Below, piece after piece: positions 7,785-21,023 of a stretch of DNA of 34,909 nucleotides (its first letter is position 1; every line of letters starts with the position of its first letter). The notes beneath the pieces were generated by a model. That model saw only the letters and a list, made by a program, of their open reading frames with translations, had not been told where the DNA came from and did no database searches. The translations under genes were made by a program, and so were the position numbers. This DNA comes from an uncultured Prevotella sp. (GTDB lineage: Bacteria > Bacteroidota > Bacteroidia > Bacteroidales > Bacteroidaceae): assembly GCA_946402275.1 (NCBI GenBank), contig CAMIVY010000030.1:1-34909 (forward strand), in the 5' to 3' direction.

Positions 7785-9630
7785 AAGGTTTCGGAGTATA
7801 AGGACACAATTCCTGAATAAGGTCGGCACGACCAATGCGACGCAGACTCTGTTCGATGCCTCTTCGCTCTTCAGGTTTATACCAAAAGAAATACTGGCGT
7901 TGTGCCAATTTCTCTTTCGGTGTCTTGGCACTATGAACGGGTTCAAGGGTATAGGGATGGAAACCGGTGTACCATGTCTCCGTAGAGACTGTCATCGGGG
8001 TGGGTGTGAAATCCTGTACTTGTTCTAACTGAAAATCCAAATGCTTGGTCTTCACAGCCAACTCTGCCATCTCTGCTTCCGTACAACCAGGATGACTGGA
8101 TATGAAATAAGGGATGATTTGCTGGCGCAGCCCCTCTTCACGACAAATGCGGTCAAAGATGCGTTTGAAGTCATAGAACTGTTGGAAAGGCGGTTTGCGC
8201 ATTAGCATCAATACCTTGTCGCTGGTATGTTCAGGAGCTACTTTCAATCGTCCGCTGACATGACGGGTAATGAGTTCACGGGTATAATCCATTGCAGCCT
8301 TGTTAGCCACTTCGTCCTTCCCTCTATACAGTAAGAGATCATAGCGCACACCGCTTCCGATGAAGCTCTTCTTGATTTCCGGGAGCGCATCCACGGCATG
8401 ATAGACTTCCAGCAATTTGGTGTGGTCGGTATTCAGATTTGGGCACACCTGTGGGTGAATACAACTGGGACGTTTACATTTCTCACAGATGTTCAGGTTG
8501 CGCCCATGCATACCATACATATTAGCTGACGGTCCACCTAGATCAGAAAGATAACCTTTGAAGTCCTCCATCTGAGCAACTTGCTTAACCTCTTTAAGAA
8601 TACTTTCTTTAGAGCGACAGGAAATAAATTTGCCTTGATGAGCCGAAATCGTACAGAAGGCACAGCCTCCAAAACATCCGCGGTGAATGTTCACGGAGAA
8701 CTTGATCATCTCATAAGCTGGAATACGCTTTCCCTTGTATTTGGGATGGGGCAAACGGGTATAGGGCAGGTCGAAGGAAGCATCCAGCTCCTGGGTGGTC
8801 ATCGGAGGGTAGGGAGGGTTCACAACAACATAATTGTGAGCCGTCAACGGTGAAGGATGAACAGCCAGTGGCTGAATGAGTCGGTGCGCATGCATCATGT
8901 TCGACTGCTCCTCAATATGGCGGAAGTTCTCGGCCTGAGAACGCTTGTTGTGCAAGCATTCTTCATGGCTATGCAGCACGATATCGTCATCAGCAGGTTT
9001 TATGTCCTTCGTAAGATAGACGGTCTGGGGTATGTCGTGAATATTCTCGATAGCGGAGCCCTCAGCGATACGACGTGCCAATTCCACGATAGGCTTTTCG
9101 CCCATTCCGTAGATAATAAGGTCTGCCTGCGACTCACAAAGAATACACGGGCGCAACTTATCTTGCCAGTAATCATAATGAGTCAATCGGCGCAACGACG
9201 CTTCTATGCCCCCCAAAATGATAGGAACATCAGGATATAGCTCACGCAGGATTTTGGAATAGACGATGGTCGGATATTCAGGACGCAAATCGTGTCGTCC
9301 ATCGGGACTGTACGCATCTTCTGAGCGCAGGCGGCGGTTGGCGGTATATTTATTGACCATTGAGTCCATGCAGCCAGGTGCGATACCAAAGAACAATCGC
9401 GGGCGTCCCAGCTTTTTGAAGTCACGGTAGTCTCCGTGCCAGTCAGGCTGCGGGATGATAGCCACCCGATATCCGGCAGCTTCCAAAGTCCGTCCTATCA
9501 CAGCCGCCCCGAAGGAGGGATGGTCCACGTAAGCATCAGCGGAAAAGAGGATGATATCTACCTCTTCCCAGCCACGCAACTCAATTTCCTTCTTCGTTGT
9601 TGGCAGAAAATCCGTCAGCCTATACGTCAT
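7708..9630 (-). CDS. ygiQ: YgiQ family radical SAM protein
   Basis: A large radical SAM protein, 640 aa, of the UPF0313/YgiQ family. The N-terminal cobalamin-binding-like domain begins FLPTTKKEIELRGW, continues ILFSADAYVDHPSFG and contains PIILGGIEASLRR. The radical SAM motif is CFGGCAFC within NIHRGCFGGCAFCTISAHQG, followed by KVAPEHTSDKVLMLMRKPP. The C-terminal tail is basic (KEKRGRNRRHK). The substrate is unknown. The start overlaps the previous gene by 4 bases (ATGA), and the 3' end overlaps the PP2C-like gene by 77 bases. A degenerate 7-nt repeat (8834-8861) encodes the AVHPSPLTAHN stretch before the radical SAM domain. Confidence 0.92.
   Translation of the reverse strand: MTYRLTDFLPTTKKEIELRGWEEVDIILFSADAYVDHPSFGAAVIGRTLEAAGYRVAIIPQPDWHGDYRDFKKLGRPRLFFGIAPGCMDSMVNKYTANRRLRSEDAYSPDGRHDLRPEYPTIVYSKILRELYPDVPIILGGIEASLRRLTHYDYWQDKLRPCILCESQADLIIYGMGEKPIVELARRIAEGSAIENIHDIPQTVYLTKDIKPADDDIVLHSHEECLHNKRSQAENFRHIEEQSNMMHAHRLIQPLAVHPSPLTAHNYVVVNPPYPPMTTQELDASFDLPYTRLPHPKYKGKRIPAYEMIKFSVNIHRGCFGGCAFCTISAHQGKFISCRSKESILKEVKQVAQMEDFKGYLSDLGGPSANMYGMHGRNLNICEKCKRPSCIHPQVCPNLNTDHTKLLEVYHAVDALPEIKKSFIGSGVRYDLLLYRGKDEVANKAAMDYTRELITRHVSGRLKVAPEHTSDKVLMLMRKPPFQQFYDFKRIFDRICREEGLRQQIIPYFISSHPGCTEAEMAELAVKTKHLDFQLEQVQDFTPTPMTVSTETWYTGFHPYTLEPVHSAKTPKEKLAQRQYFFWYKPEERRGIEQSLRRIGRADLIQELCPYTPKPYGNNRASTHREESAKEKRGRNRRHK
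8834..8861. repeat. Heptanucleotide repeat inside ygiQ
   Basis: TTGTGAG, CCGTCAA, CGGTGAA, GGATGAA (plus strand), four degenerate tandem 7-mers in frame with the protein, in a linker ahead of the radical SAM domain. Confidence 0.55.
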
Positions 9631-9938
9631 ACGGTCTCTTCCTTGCTCTGATTCTTCCAGTTGATGAACAGCAGTACAAGTTGTTGAAGTCCGAAAGCCT
9701 TCATGTTTGCATGATAGATAACATCTAGGCAGAGGTCCAGCAGTCTCTTGTCCTTACCGGCATCCGACTCCAGCATGGAACGGATGTTCAGCTTGAGCTT
9801 GTCAAGCACTTGCTCATCGACATATCCATTAGAGTCGATAAGGTCGCGGAAGAGTTGATAGTCCTCGATGGTCTGCAAATGTTCTTCGCTAATCTCGATA
9901 CTGCGTGTGCCACTAGAGTTAGATTGAATTTTGTACAT
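9627..9938 (-). CDS. Hypothetical protein, 103 aa
   Basis: A small soluble, mostly helical, acidic protein (ISEEHLQTIEDYQLFRDLID ...). I recognise no domain. The reading frame is real by context: AAGGA lies about 10 bases before the ATG, the gene sits 13 bases after the amidase gene, and its stop overlaps the ygiQ start as ATGA. Translational coupling to ygiQ suggests an accessory role, but nothing in the sequence shows what it does. Confidence 0.7.
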   Translation of the reverse strand: MYKIQSNSSGTRSIEISEEHLQTIEDYQLFRDLIDSNGYVDEQVLDKLKLNIRSMLESDAGKDKRLLDLCLDVIYHANMKAFGLQQLVLLFINWKNQSKEETV

Positions 9939-9951
9939 AGTTTTCTGTCCT

Positions 9952-12849
9952 TTATTTTGTTAGGTAGTTTAATAGTCCTTGCATAATGGATGAACGCTTC
10001 TGCGCATCCTTGATACACTCGAAGGGGAATCCCATGACAAAGGCCCTGTAGTCTTTGCCTTGATAAGCAACAGCAGCGCCATACCCGTCAGCATATTCCA
10101 TGGCCGTATAGGCAGGTTTCACAGGATGCAGGATGTCTGCAGAAGTGGCCGCATAATGTTCTTCGTTCAGCTCCTTCCAATATTGGAAATCGGTTCCAAG
10201 ACCTGACACTACGTTGGCTTCAGCCAGACTTCTTCCTCCATATTGGCACTTCAGTATGTTTGCCAGGAAACGTTGTTCCTCTTGGCTGTTCATGTCCTTG
10301 CCAATATAGGCTCCACTGACCAGTAAAGCTCCACCACTTTTCGTAAACTGTTGTAGCGTGTGCTGCATGGAACTGTTGAATGTCTTGTAGTATGACAGGC
10401 TGTGTCCGTCATTGCGCTCCAATCCTAGGATGAGGTCAATGGCAGCAATGTCCTTCAGCTTTATCTTAGCAGTTTCAAGAGCCTCGCTAGAGCAGCTGAT
10501 GATGTTATATTTCATTGTAGATGCAATAGCTTCTGCATGGGTCTTTACATAGTTGAAGTCATTGCCGGCAATCAGCATTCCTGTCAGTTCCTCACCGGTA
10601 TAGCCTAATCCTCCATCCTCGATACCCATCTGTGTGCGGTCGAAGTTAATTTGTCGTCCTGACCATCCATAGGTGGGACCATAGGTGATACCCGGATCTT
10701 CGTCTAAGTCGAAGCCCTGTTCTTCTGCATTGTTGCGAATGGCAGGTGAAGAAACACGATGGAACCCGTTTACCACCAAGATGGTCTTCGTGGCAAATGG
10801 ATTGTAGTAGGCAGAAAGAACTTCTGTGGGGAAGCTTTGTCCTCCTCGGTTCACAGCTGCCACCTTGAAATGATAGAGCATGCCTGGCTCCAGTTTCATG
10901 TCATAGCTGTTCTTTGAACGGATATAGGTCCCGTTGTCAAAATCCGCCTCACCGATAGCCGTATATAAGATATATCCGGTAGGTGCGGATGTTGGCTCCT
11001 GCGGATCGTTGACAGCGTTCCAGCTCAGTCGGATTTCGTCTTTTTTCATGAACTCTATACGGAAATTGTCTGGTGCTAACGGAGCAACGACAAAAGGAGT
11101 ACCATGCTGGTCGTTGACATACCGCAAAATGGTCTTGTAGATAGAACGAGCCAGTGTAAAGCGGAAATTCGGGTCTTGTCCGTAGCGCATGTCCGGGAAG
11201 TTCTGATGTGACATCGTCTCAAGAATAGCACTGGGCACTTCGGGCAATCGTGTCTCGGAATAGTTCCTGTCAAAGAGCTCCCTACGGTTCCAGTTGCCAT
11301 ACTTATACTTCACGTCCAGCAACTCATTGCTTAACAGGGCATCCGCAAAATCGCGTGAAGCCATTCGGGATATGCCGGCATTCAGCTTTCCATTATTAAA
11401 TCCCGTCGTACAGATAGACAAGGAACCAATCAGTCCTTCTCCATCGCGGGCATAACCAGCATCGCTATGGATTGCCAATGATAATTCTATGGGAACCTTG
11501 CGACCATTAACCGTCGGCATATAACAGGAACCGCCTCCTAACAGGTTGGTCATGTGCGAACGGACATTGATGTCGTCTGCATAGTCATCTGCTCCGTTCT
11601 TACTGCTATAGACAGGGTAGGGCATACCAGCCCACTGTGCTGAGTAACGGGCACCTTCCAGGGCACGGGGTAGTCCGCTGACCGTTCCAAACCGTTCAAT
11701 GTTTCCCATTCCTCCGCCAAAGCGTACTGCATCCGTTGTCATCACACCTTTTTGATCGCTTTGGTTGGAAACGGTCACCCGGTTAAACTCGCTGTATCCA
11801 GCATCAAAATCAAATGTTCCCAGATAGACCCATGTGCCACCACCCATTTGCTGGTTTACGTGGAATTGAGTGCGTTCGCCACGATGCCATACGGTATATA
11901 ACACATCGTCAACACTGTTGGGAAGCGTCTGATAGCTGACATAGACGGCATAGCGACCTGCCTTTCTGAAATCGGGCTGATAGGTAGCAAGGTTATAGCG
12001 CGACTTGCTGCTGGTGGTCTTTGTCATCCGTGCACTTCCTGCCTCAAAGGGATTCTCTCCGTCCGAATAGGTGCCAGAGTGCCAGGCGAAACCCGGCATG
12101 CTGGTTTGTTGCCACTTCCCATGAGAAGCAACCTCTATGTAGTTGCGTAGGGAGCCGTCATTGTCCACAATAAGCTCCTCTTTCTGCCAATCACGCTCAC
12201 GCGGTGTGAAGACGATGGCCCCCGACTGCTCAAGCATGGGGATGAGATAAGGGATGACGATAGTCTGCGTGAACAGGTCTTCCGTTGTTCCAAAGAGTTT
12301 GGGACGTTGCCATCTCCAATAGCCTCTCTTCTGGTCATAGAAACGTCCGTGACTTGCCCAAAGGGAGATGTGTCTTCCTTGCAGTCCATGGGTAAGCTTG
12401 ACAGGCTGGGATATGTTTTTCACCCACGGATTACCATCGTAGTTGATGTCCCCCCATAGGCGCGACTTATCTACGTTTTTTGACAGGCGGTTCGGAATCA
12501 GCTCGTCAATACTCATGCCATTGGTGACAATGGTAACCTGATAGTCACGATATGCTTTGGGCAGTTCTCCCTTTACCTTTTTATAGATATGCTCCGTAAT
12601 CTCAGGGGTAAATTCCTGGGCAGCGAAAAACTCGTCAGCAACGATGGTAAGGGTTCGTGCCGTATTGTCCAGTTGGTAATCCAGCATGCGGGGAGGCTGT
12701 GTCAGTCGGGTCCCCTTGGGCTTGTATTTCCAGAAATATTCCTGTAGTCGTTCTACTAACTTCGCTTCATCCTTGGCACTTTGTCCATAGAATGGAGTTG
12801 CTACGAAAAACAATAAGATGGAGAGCGCGGATATAAGTTTTTTGTTCAT
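9952..12849 (-). CDS. Secreted zinc amidase with inserted golvesin-like domain, FN3 and C-terminal amidotransferase-like domain
   Basis: A 965-aa exported protein with a signal peptide (MNKKLISALSILLFFVATPF, cleaved near GQ-SA). Four zinc-amidase (Amidase_3-like) signatures appear in order: ASHG with His167, TTED with Glu190, AIHSDAG with His461, and AILETMSHQN with Glu544. About 80 residues between the second and third (near 297-378, GRYAVYVSY to TTDAVRFGGG) look like a golvesin/xanthan-lyase type binding module. An FN3 domain follows (about 590-690), then about 270 residues resembling a class I glutamine-amidotransferase fold (TILVVNGFHRV, GGALLVSGAYIG). Such proteins are often named xanthan lyase, but the motifs point to peptidoglycan amide hydrolysis in the periplasm or outer surface. 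It is the third gene of the operon, after a PlsC-like gene. Confidence 0.7.
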   Translation of the reverse strand: MNKKLISALSILLFFVATPFYGQSAKDEAKLVERLQEYFWKYKPKGTRLTQPPRMLDYQLDNTARTLTIVADEFFAAQEFTPEITEHIYKKVKGELPKAYRDYQVTIVTNGMSIDELIPNRLSKNVDKSRLWGDINYDGNPWVKNISQPVKLTHGLQGRHISLWASHGRFYDQKRGYWRWQRPKLFGTTEDLFTQTIVIPYLIPMLEQSGAIVFTPRERDWQKEELIVDNDGSLRNYIEVASHGKWQQTSMPGFAWHSGTYSDGENPFEAGSARMTKTTSSKSRYNLATYQPDFRKAGRYAVYVSYQTLPNSVDDVLYTVWHRGERTQFHVNQQMGGGTWVYLGTFDFDAGYSEFNRVTVSNQSDQKGVMTTDAVRFGGGMGNIERFGTVSGLPRALEGARYSAQWAGMPYPVYSSKNGADDYADDINVRSHMTNLLGGGSCYMPTVNGRKVPIELSLAIHSDAGYARDGEGLIGSLSICTTGFNNGKLNAGISRMASRDFADALLSNELLDVKYKYGNWNRRELFDRNYSETRLPEVPSAILETMSHQNFPDMRYGQDPNFRFTLARSIYKTILRYVNDQHGTPFVVAPLAPDNFRIEFMKKDEIRLSWNAVNDPQEPTSAPTGYILYTAIGEADFDNGTYIRSKNSYDMKLEPGMLYHFKVAAVNRGGQSFPTEVLSAYYNPFATKTILVVNGFHRVSSPAIRNNAEEQGFDLDEDPGITYGPTYGWSGRQINFDRTQMGIEDGGLGYTGEELTGMLIAGNDFNYVKTHAEAIASTMKYNIISCSSEALETAKIKLKDIAAIDLILGLERNDGHSLSYYKTFNSSMQHTLQQFTKSGGALLVSGAYIGKDMNSQEEQRFLANILKCQYGGRSLAEANVVSGLGTDFQYWKELNEEHYAATSADILHPVKPAYTAMEYADGYGAAVAYQGKDYRAFVMGFPFECIKDAQKRSSIMQGLLNYLTK

Positions 12850-12853
12850 GGTC

Positions 12854-13408
12854 TTATAGCTCTCCTATGGTGAAATTCTCAGGATGTTTACCCTGAAAGT
12901 CCTTGAAATACAATTTAATTTCGCGCATCTGACTGTCAATATCGCCATTGGGAATAATGGTCTTGGTACATTGGATGTGACGTTTCTGATAATCCATACC
13001 ATAAAGCAAGATGGGCAGCTCGGCTTTCTGGGCGATATAATAGAAGCCCTTCTTCCATTCGGGGTTCAGCGAGCGAGTGCCTTCCGGCGTGATGCAAAGG
13101 TGAAACACTTTCTCCTGGCGTGCTGTTTCAGCCAGGTTGTCTGTCATGCTGGTCTGCTTCGAGCGCCATACAGGAATGCCGCCCATTTTACGGAATAAAG
13201 GACCCAAAGGCCAGAAGAACCATTCTTTTTTCATGAGGAAGTTGCTCTTCATGCCTCTGGCACCATTGTATAACTGTCCGATTAAGAAGTCCCAATTGCT
13301 GGTATGAGGCGCCAGACAGATAATGTATTTGTCCGGATGCTCCTCCGTCACATCGGCTGTCCATCCCATGTGACGATATAACAGCCAACTGCAAAATGAT
13401 TTCCACAT
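12854..13408 (-). CDS. 1-acylglycerol-3-phosphate acyltransferase-like protein (PlsC family)
   Basis: A 184-aa acyltransferase of the PlsC superfamily. It has the catalytic APHTSNWDF (His35, Asp40, the HX4D motif), then GGIPVWR and TPEGTRS (substrate-binding EGTRS motif). It is shorter than housekeeping PlsC (about 240 aa) and lacks a clear N-terminal membrane helix beyond the amphipathic start, so it belongs to the small soluble-looking subgroup. The acceptor is unknown, possibly a lysophospholipid or ornithine lipid. It lies 6 bases after the preceding small gene and 4 bases before the amidase gene. Confidence 0.82.
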   Translation of the reverse strand: MWKSFCSWLLYRHMGWTADVTEEHPDKYIICLAPHTSNWDFLIGQLYNGARGMKSNFLMKKEWFFWPLGPLFRKMGGIPVWRSKQTSMTDNLAETARQEKVFHLCITPEGTRSLNPEWKKGFYYIAQKAELPILLYGMDYQKRHIQCTKTIIPNGDIDSQMREIKLYFKDFQGKHPENFTIGEL

Positions 13409-13414
13409 AATCTT

Positions 13415-13678
13415 TTAGAGGTTGTTGATTTGGTCAATGATTTCGGATGCCTTGGAAACGAAATCTTCCCTTAGTTTCTTGAAATAGACTTTGGCAGGCA
13501 TTCCGGGTTCTGGATGTGAAATGCGACATGTAAATTCTGTTTGCAGTTTGATGATGCTGAAGAGTAGGGCTTTCGCACTATCGGTATTGTTGCCATACAA
13601 TGATGCTGCTACACATTCTGTAAAAAGATTCTCACAAAACAGGTTGATGTCGCGTTTCAAATTTCTCTTGTTTGCCAT
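13415..13678 (-). CDS. Small helical protein, hypothetical
   Basis: An 87-aa protein (MANKRNLKRDINLFCENLFT ...), mostly helical, with two cysteines and no signal peptide. The ATG at 13678 is preceded by a strong Shine-Dalgarno AAAGGAGG about 5 bases upstream. Longer in-frame starts would cross the promoter. It is the first gene of the six-gene minus-strand operon. I do not recognise a family, and the function is unknown. Confidence 0.75.
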   Translation of the reverse strand: MANKRNLKRDINLFCENLFTECVAASLYGNNTDSAKALLFSIIKLQTEFTCRISHPEPGMPAKVYFKKLREDFVSKASEIIDQINNL

Positions 13679-13723
13679 AATGGTTTCCTCCTTTGTTTTA
13701 TTATTTTTATCAATTTCAAAGGT

Positions 13724-13731
13724 CAAAGATA
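13724..13731 (-). promoter_or_regulatory. -7 element of the six-gene minus-strand operon
   Basis: The minus strand reads TATCTTTG, 46 bases before the ATG of the 87-aa gene. The -33 element is not clear. All five following gene junctions are 13 bases or less, or overlap, so this promoter probably serves everything down to 6978. Confidence 0.6.
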
Positions 13732-13791
13732 CGAAAAATATTCCATATAACATCACTTTCAACACAAAAAAATATTAAAAAGCATTATTTC

Positions 13792-13823
13792 TTTCGTTTT
13801 TTCAAGGAAAAGGATTAAATTTG
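13792..13823 (+). promoter_or_regulatory. Promoter of pfp
   Basis: TTTC (13792-13795, one mismatch to TTTG), 20-base spacer, TAAATTTG (13816-13823). It is divergent from the promoter at 13724. Confidence 0.65.
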
Positions 13824-13835
13824 CAATTCGAAAAG

Positions 13836-13855
13836 ACAGAGACCGGAAGGTCTGT
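13836..13855 (+). promoter_or_regulatory. Hairpin in the pfp 5' leader
   Basis: ACA(GA)GACC - GGAA - GGTCTGT can fold as a stem with a two-base bulge and a GNRA-type GGAA loop in the first 25 nt of the pfp transcript. It may stabilise the mRNA. No further function is visible. Confidence 0.4.
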
Positions 13856-13900
13856 GCTATAAATGGATTACAATTATTCATTAATTTAATAAAGTAAAAA

Positions 13901-15538
13901 ATGGAAAAAAGTGCATTGCAGATTGCGAGAGCCGCCTATCAGCCTAAATTACCAAAGGCTCTTCAGGGTGCGGTAAAAGTAAAAGAGGGTGCTCCTACCC
14001 AGAGTGTTGGTGACCAGGAAGAAATCAAGAAGCTCTTCCCCAACACCTATGGTATGCCTATCGTTGAGTTTGAACCAGCTACCGAGGCAAACACCAAGAA
14101 AATGAACGTTGGTATTATCCTGTCTGGTGGTCAGGCTCCTGGTGGTCACAACGTGATTACCGGTCTGTTCGACCAGGTGAAGAAGCTGAATCCCGAGAAC
14201 CGCCTCTATGGCTTCATCCTCGGCCCCGGCGGTCTGGTTGACCATAACTACATGGAGCTCACCAAGGAGATCATCGACGAGTATCGCAACACCGGTGGCT
14301 TCGACATGATTGGCTCAGGCCGTACCAAGTTGGAGAAGGTTGACCAGTTCGAGAAGGGTCTCGAGATTATCCGCAAGCTGGATATCAAGGCTATTGTGAT
14401 TATCGGTGGTGACGACTCTAACACCAACGCCTGTGTGCTGGCAGAGTACTATGCCGCCAAGAACTATGGTGTACAGGTTATCGGTTGTCCTAAGACGATT
14501 GATGGTGACCTGAAGAACTCACAGATTGAGACCTCTTTCGGTTTCGATACTGCATGTAAGACCTATTCAGAGCTAATCGGTAACATTGAGCGCGACTGTA
14601 ACTCAGCCCGCAAGTACTGGCACTTCATCAAGGTGATGGGTCGCTCGGCTTCTCATATCGCCTTGGAGTGCGCCCTGCAGACTCAGCCCAATATCTGCCT
14701 CGTTTCTGAGGAGGTGGAAGCCAAGAAGCAGAGCCTGGACGACATCGTTACTTACATTGCCGATGTGGTTTGCAAGCGTGCTGCCGACGGCAACAACTTC
14801 GGTACGGTTATCATCCCCGAGGGCTTGATCGAGTTCATTCCTGCTATCAAGAAACTCATTGCTCAGTTGAACGACGTGCTGGCTCTGCCTGAGGCAAAAG
14901 AGATTAGCCGCGATGAGCAGGTTGATTTCGCCAAGAGTCATCTGACTCCTGAGAACCTTGCTGTATTCAACAGCCTGCCTGTAGGTGTGGCTCGTCAGCT
15001 GGCCCTCGACCGCGACCCTCACGGAAACGTACAGGTATCGCTCATCGAGACAGAGAAGCTGCTCTCTACGATGGTTGCCCAGAAGCTCGAGAAGATGAAG
15101 AAGGAAGGTAAGTATGTTGGAAAGTTCGGTACTCAGCATCACTTCTTCGGCTACGAGGGACGTTGCGCAGCTCCTTCTAACTTCGATGCCGACTACTGCT
15201 ATGCCCTGGGTACCTCAGCAGCTCAGCTGATTGCCAATGGTAAGACTGGCTACATGGCTATCGTGAAGAATACGACTGCTCCTGCCGACCAGTGGATTGC
15301 CGGTGGTGTGCCCATCACAATGATGATGAACATGGAGAAGCGTAATGGTGAGATGAAGCCTGTTATCCGCAAGGCTCTTGTTGAACTGGATGGTGCTCCC
15401 TTCCAGGCTTTCGCCAAGGAGCGTGAGCGCTGGTCTCGCGAGACGGCTTACGTTTATCCTGGTCCTATCCAGTACTGGGGACCCACAGAGGTATGCGACC
15501 AGCCTACAAAGACATTGGCTCTTGAGCAGGCTAAATAA
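13901..15538 (+). CDS. pfp: Diphosphate--fructose-6-phosphate 1-phosphotransferase
   Basis: PPi-dependent phosphofructokinase, 545 aa, the long (plant-beta-like) form. It reversibly phosphorylates fructose 6-phosphate with pyrophosphate instead of ATP. It has [17 protein letters not shown] at the phosphoryl-donor site, [10 protein letters not shown] (the GGDD signature that excludes ATP), and [10 protein letters not shown] with the catalytic Asp. [21 protein letters not shown] and [13 protein letters not shown] also match the long family. This enzyme is the usual glycolytic PFK in Prevotella and Bacteroides. The GH25 gene starts 6 bases downstream. Confidence 0.96.
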   Translation: MEKSALQIARAAYQPKLPKALQGAVKVKEGAPTQSVGDQEEIKKLFPNTYGMPIVEFEPATEANTKKMNVGIILSGGQAPGGHNVITGLFDQVKKLNPENRLYGFILGPGGLVDHNYMELTKEIIDEYRNTGGFDMIGSGRTKLEKVDQFEKGLEIIRKLDIKAIVIIGGDDSNTNACVLAEYYAAKNYGVQVIGCPKTIDGDLKNSQIETSFGFDTACKTYSELIGNIERDCNSARKYWHFIKVMGRSASHIALECALQTQPNICLVSEEVEAKKQSLDDIVTYIADVVCKRAADGNNFGTVIIPEGLIEFIPAIKKLIAQLNDVLALPEAKEISRDEQVDFAKSHLTPENLAVFNSLPVGVARQLALDRDPHGNVQVSLIETEKLLSTMVAQKLEKMKKEGKYVGKFGTQHHFFGYEGRCAAPSNFDADYCYALGTSAAQLIANGKTGYMAIVKNTTAPADQWIAGGVPITMMMNMEKRNGEMKPVIRKALVELDGAPFQAFAKERERWSRETAYVYPGPIQYWGPTEVCDQPTKTLALEQAK

Positions 15539-15543
15539 ATAAC

Positions 15544-16437
15544 ATGCCTCCAAAGAAGAAGCAATATACCCGTAAATCAACATCCGGACGCCGAACAAGC
15601 CCCGTGCCACATAGGCGTCCGAATGTTTTTATTCGTCTTTTGCAGCACTTGCCCGGATGGGCTTGGTGGATAGGCGGAGCTGTTGTCGTGGCAGCTTACG
15701 TCTATTTCTTTTATTACATTTTTGTAAGTCCCTTCGGCTTCCGTTGGCGTGCCCTCTATGGTGATGTCAGCTATCCCGAGGGTTATGAGATTCACGGCAT
15801 TGACATCAGTCATCATCAGGGCAATATCAATTGGAGTGAGTTGCGTGAGAAAGGCTTAATCAACGAGACACCTATTCGTTTCATCATGATTAAGGCCACC
15901 GAAGGTTCTACACGTGTTGACGAAAACTTCAAGGATAATTTCTATCAGGCTCGCGAATATGGTTTCACGCGCGGAGCCTATCATTTCTATAGTGTTCATT
16001 CGCCTGCCAAGCGGCAAGCCGAATTCTTTATCAAGAATGTGAAACTGGAGAATGGCGATCTTCCGCCTGTGCTTGATGTGGAGCACAAACCGAAGAACCA
16101 GACAGACGACGCTTTTAAGACCAGCATCCTGGAATGGCTCGATATCGTAGAGCAACACTACGGTGTGAAGCCTATCATATATACCTATTATAAATTTAAG
16201 ACGCAATACCTGAGCGACCCCGTCTTCGACCAATATCCTTATTGGATAGCCCACTACTATGTTGACGAGGTGGAGTATCAAGGTCCCTGGAAGTTCTGGC
16301 AGCATACCGATGTAGGTCGTTTGCCGGGCATTGAGGGTAATGTGGACTTCAATATCTATAACGGCTCTTTCTATGAGTTGCGTAAGCTTACCATTGGTGG
16401 CATGGAACAGATTGGCGAGGATGCCTATGCGGAATAA
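15544..16437 (+). CDS. Membrane-anchored GH25 lysozyme-family protein
   Basis: A glycoside hydrolase family 25 (Chalaropsis-type lysozyme) protein, 297 aa. A basic cytoplasmic start (PPKKKQYTRKSTSGRR) is followed by one membrane helix (about residues 38-61, WAWWIGGAVVVAAYVYFFYY), placing the catalytic domain in the periplasm. Motifs are HGIDISHHQG (Asp87), IMIKATEG, FTRGAYHFYS and LPPVLDVEH (Asp178, Glu180, the usual catalytic pair). It would cleave the MurNAc-GlcNAc bond of peptidoglycan. It has the same strand as pfp with a 6-base gap, so it is probably co-transcribed. Confidence 0.9.
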   Translation: MPPKKKQYTRKSTSGRRTSPVPHRRPNVFIRLLQHLPGWAWWIGGAVVVAAYVYFFYYIFVSPFGFRWRALYGDVSYPEGYEIHGIDISHHQGNINWSELREKGLINETPIRFIMIKATEGSTRVDENFKDNFYQAREYGFTRGAYHFYSVHSPAKRQAEFFIKNVKLENGDLPPVLDVEHKPKNQTDDAFKTSILEWLDIVEQHYGVKPIIYTYYKFKTQYLSDPVFDQYPYWIAHYYVDEVEYQGPWKFWQHTDVGRLPGIEGNVDFNIYNGSFYELRKLTIGGMEQIGEDAYAE

Positions 16438-16466
16438 TCAATATTCATTATAACAGTATAATTTAG

Positions 16467-20473
<4,007 letters not shown>

Positions 20474-20884
20474 TTACAGGCTCTGATACTCCGTACGGGC
20501 ATCGAAGCAGGGGCAGTCCTTGTGGACGTTGGGCAGGTCACGGTGGCCGAGGATGCGGGCGTCGGGATGTGCGGCCTTCAACTTTTTCAGCAGCCTGAGA
20601 AGTGCGCGTTTCTGCGCTCGTGTCCTCGTGTCGGCCGCATTCCCCTGCTCGTCCAGTCCGCCTTCGTAGCATACCCCTAAGGAGTGGCTGTTGTAGCCTA
20701 CGGCATGAGCACCCACCAGCTGTTCGTGGCGTGTCTGGTATATCCGGCCGTTGCGGGTGATGTAGTAGTGGTAGCCCGTGAATCCGAACTTTTCCGCGTG
20801 ACAGCGGATGAGGGCTGTCACGGGAAAGTTCTGGTTCGAGCGTGTGGCCGAACAGTGAATAACGATTAGATGGATATGTCGCAT
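20474..20884 (-). CDS. N-acetylmuramoyl-L-alanine amidase, T7-lysozyme type (Amidase_2)
   Basis: A compact 136-aa amidase without a signal peptide. It has LIVIHCSATRSNQNF (zinc His10), GFTGYHYYITRNGRIYQTR, GAHAVGYNSHSLGVCYEGG, GHRDLPNVHKDCPCFDAR (zinc His and Cys ligands), as in T7 lysozyme. It would cut the amide bond between MurNAc and the stem peptide. Its ATG lies inside the smalltalk gene (19-base overlap). In Bacteroidales this amidase is regularly the last gene of an HU-smalltalk-amidase cassette. Absence of an export signal suggests release by lysis or a holin-like partner, for which the tiny hydrophobic smalltalk protein is an obvious but unproven candidate. Confidence 0.9.
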   Translation of the reverse strand: MRHIHLIVIHCSATRSNQNFPVTALIRCHAEKFGFTGYHYYITRNGRIYQTRHEQLVGAHAVGYNSHSLGVCYEGGLDEQGNAADTRTRAQKRALLRLLKKLKAAHPDARILGHRDLPNVHKDCPCFDARTEYQSL

Positions 20885-20967
20885 GACTGTACTAATATCG
20901 TTGAACTGATGGCTGTCAGTATTGTAATGACAAACTGAATAATTCGATTAATAGTTTCCTTTTTCAT
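20866..20967 (-). CDS. Smalltalk protein, 33 aa
   Basis: A tiny ORF reading MKKETINRIIQFVITILTAI followed by SSTILVQSC and a short tail. It matches the smalltalk family by sequence, length and position: a basic start, one hydrophobic helix, a near-terminal Cys, just upstream of and overlapping the amidase gene and downstream of an HU-like gene. The VQSC end resembles a lipobox, so it might be a mini-lipoprotein; otherwise it is a single-pass membrane peptide. Function is unknown. A role in letting the unsignalled amidase reach the wall is speculation. Confidence 0.85.
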   Translation of the reverse strand: MKKETINRIIQFVITILTAISSTILVQSCDISI

Positions 20968-20979
20968 AGATTTATTATA

Positions 20980-21021
20980 GATTAAAAATTAAAGATTAAA
21001 GAGTCCTTTGAGGGACTCTTT
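20980..21021 (-). terminator. Terminator after the HU-like gene, with a heptanucleotide repeat
   Basis: AAAGAGTCC (20998-21006) and GGACTCTTT (21013-21021) form a 9-bp stem directly after the HU-like stop codon. On the minus strand it is followed by AT-rich sequence made of the tandem 7-mers GATTAAA, AATTAAA, GATTAAA (20980-21000, plus strand) rather than a clean T tract. It may attenuate rather than stop transcription into smalltalk. Confidence 0.65.
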
Positions 21022-21023
21022 GA

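Noticed and set aside
14603..15142. A 179-aa minus-strand ORF opposite pfp, and similar ones opposite mtaB and the beta-galactosidase gene
   Set aside because: Shadows of strongly conserved plus-strand genes; no start signals of their own.
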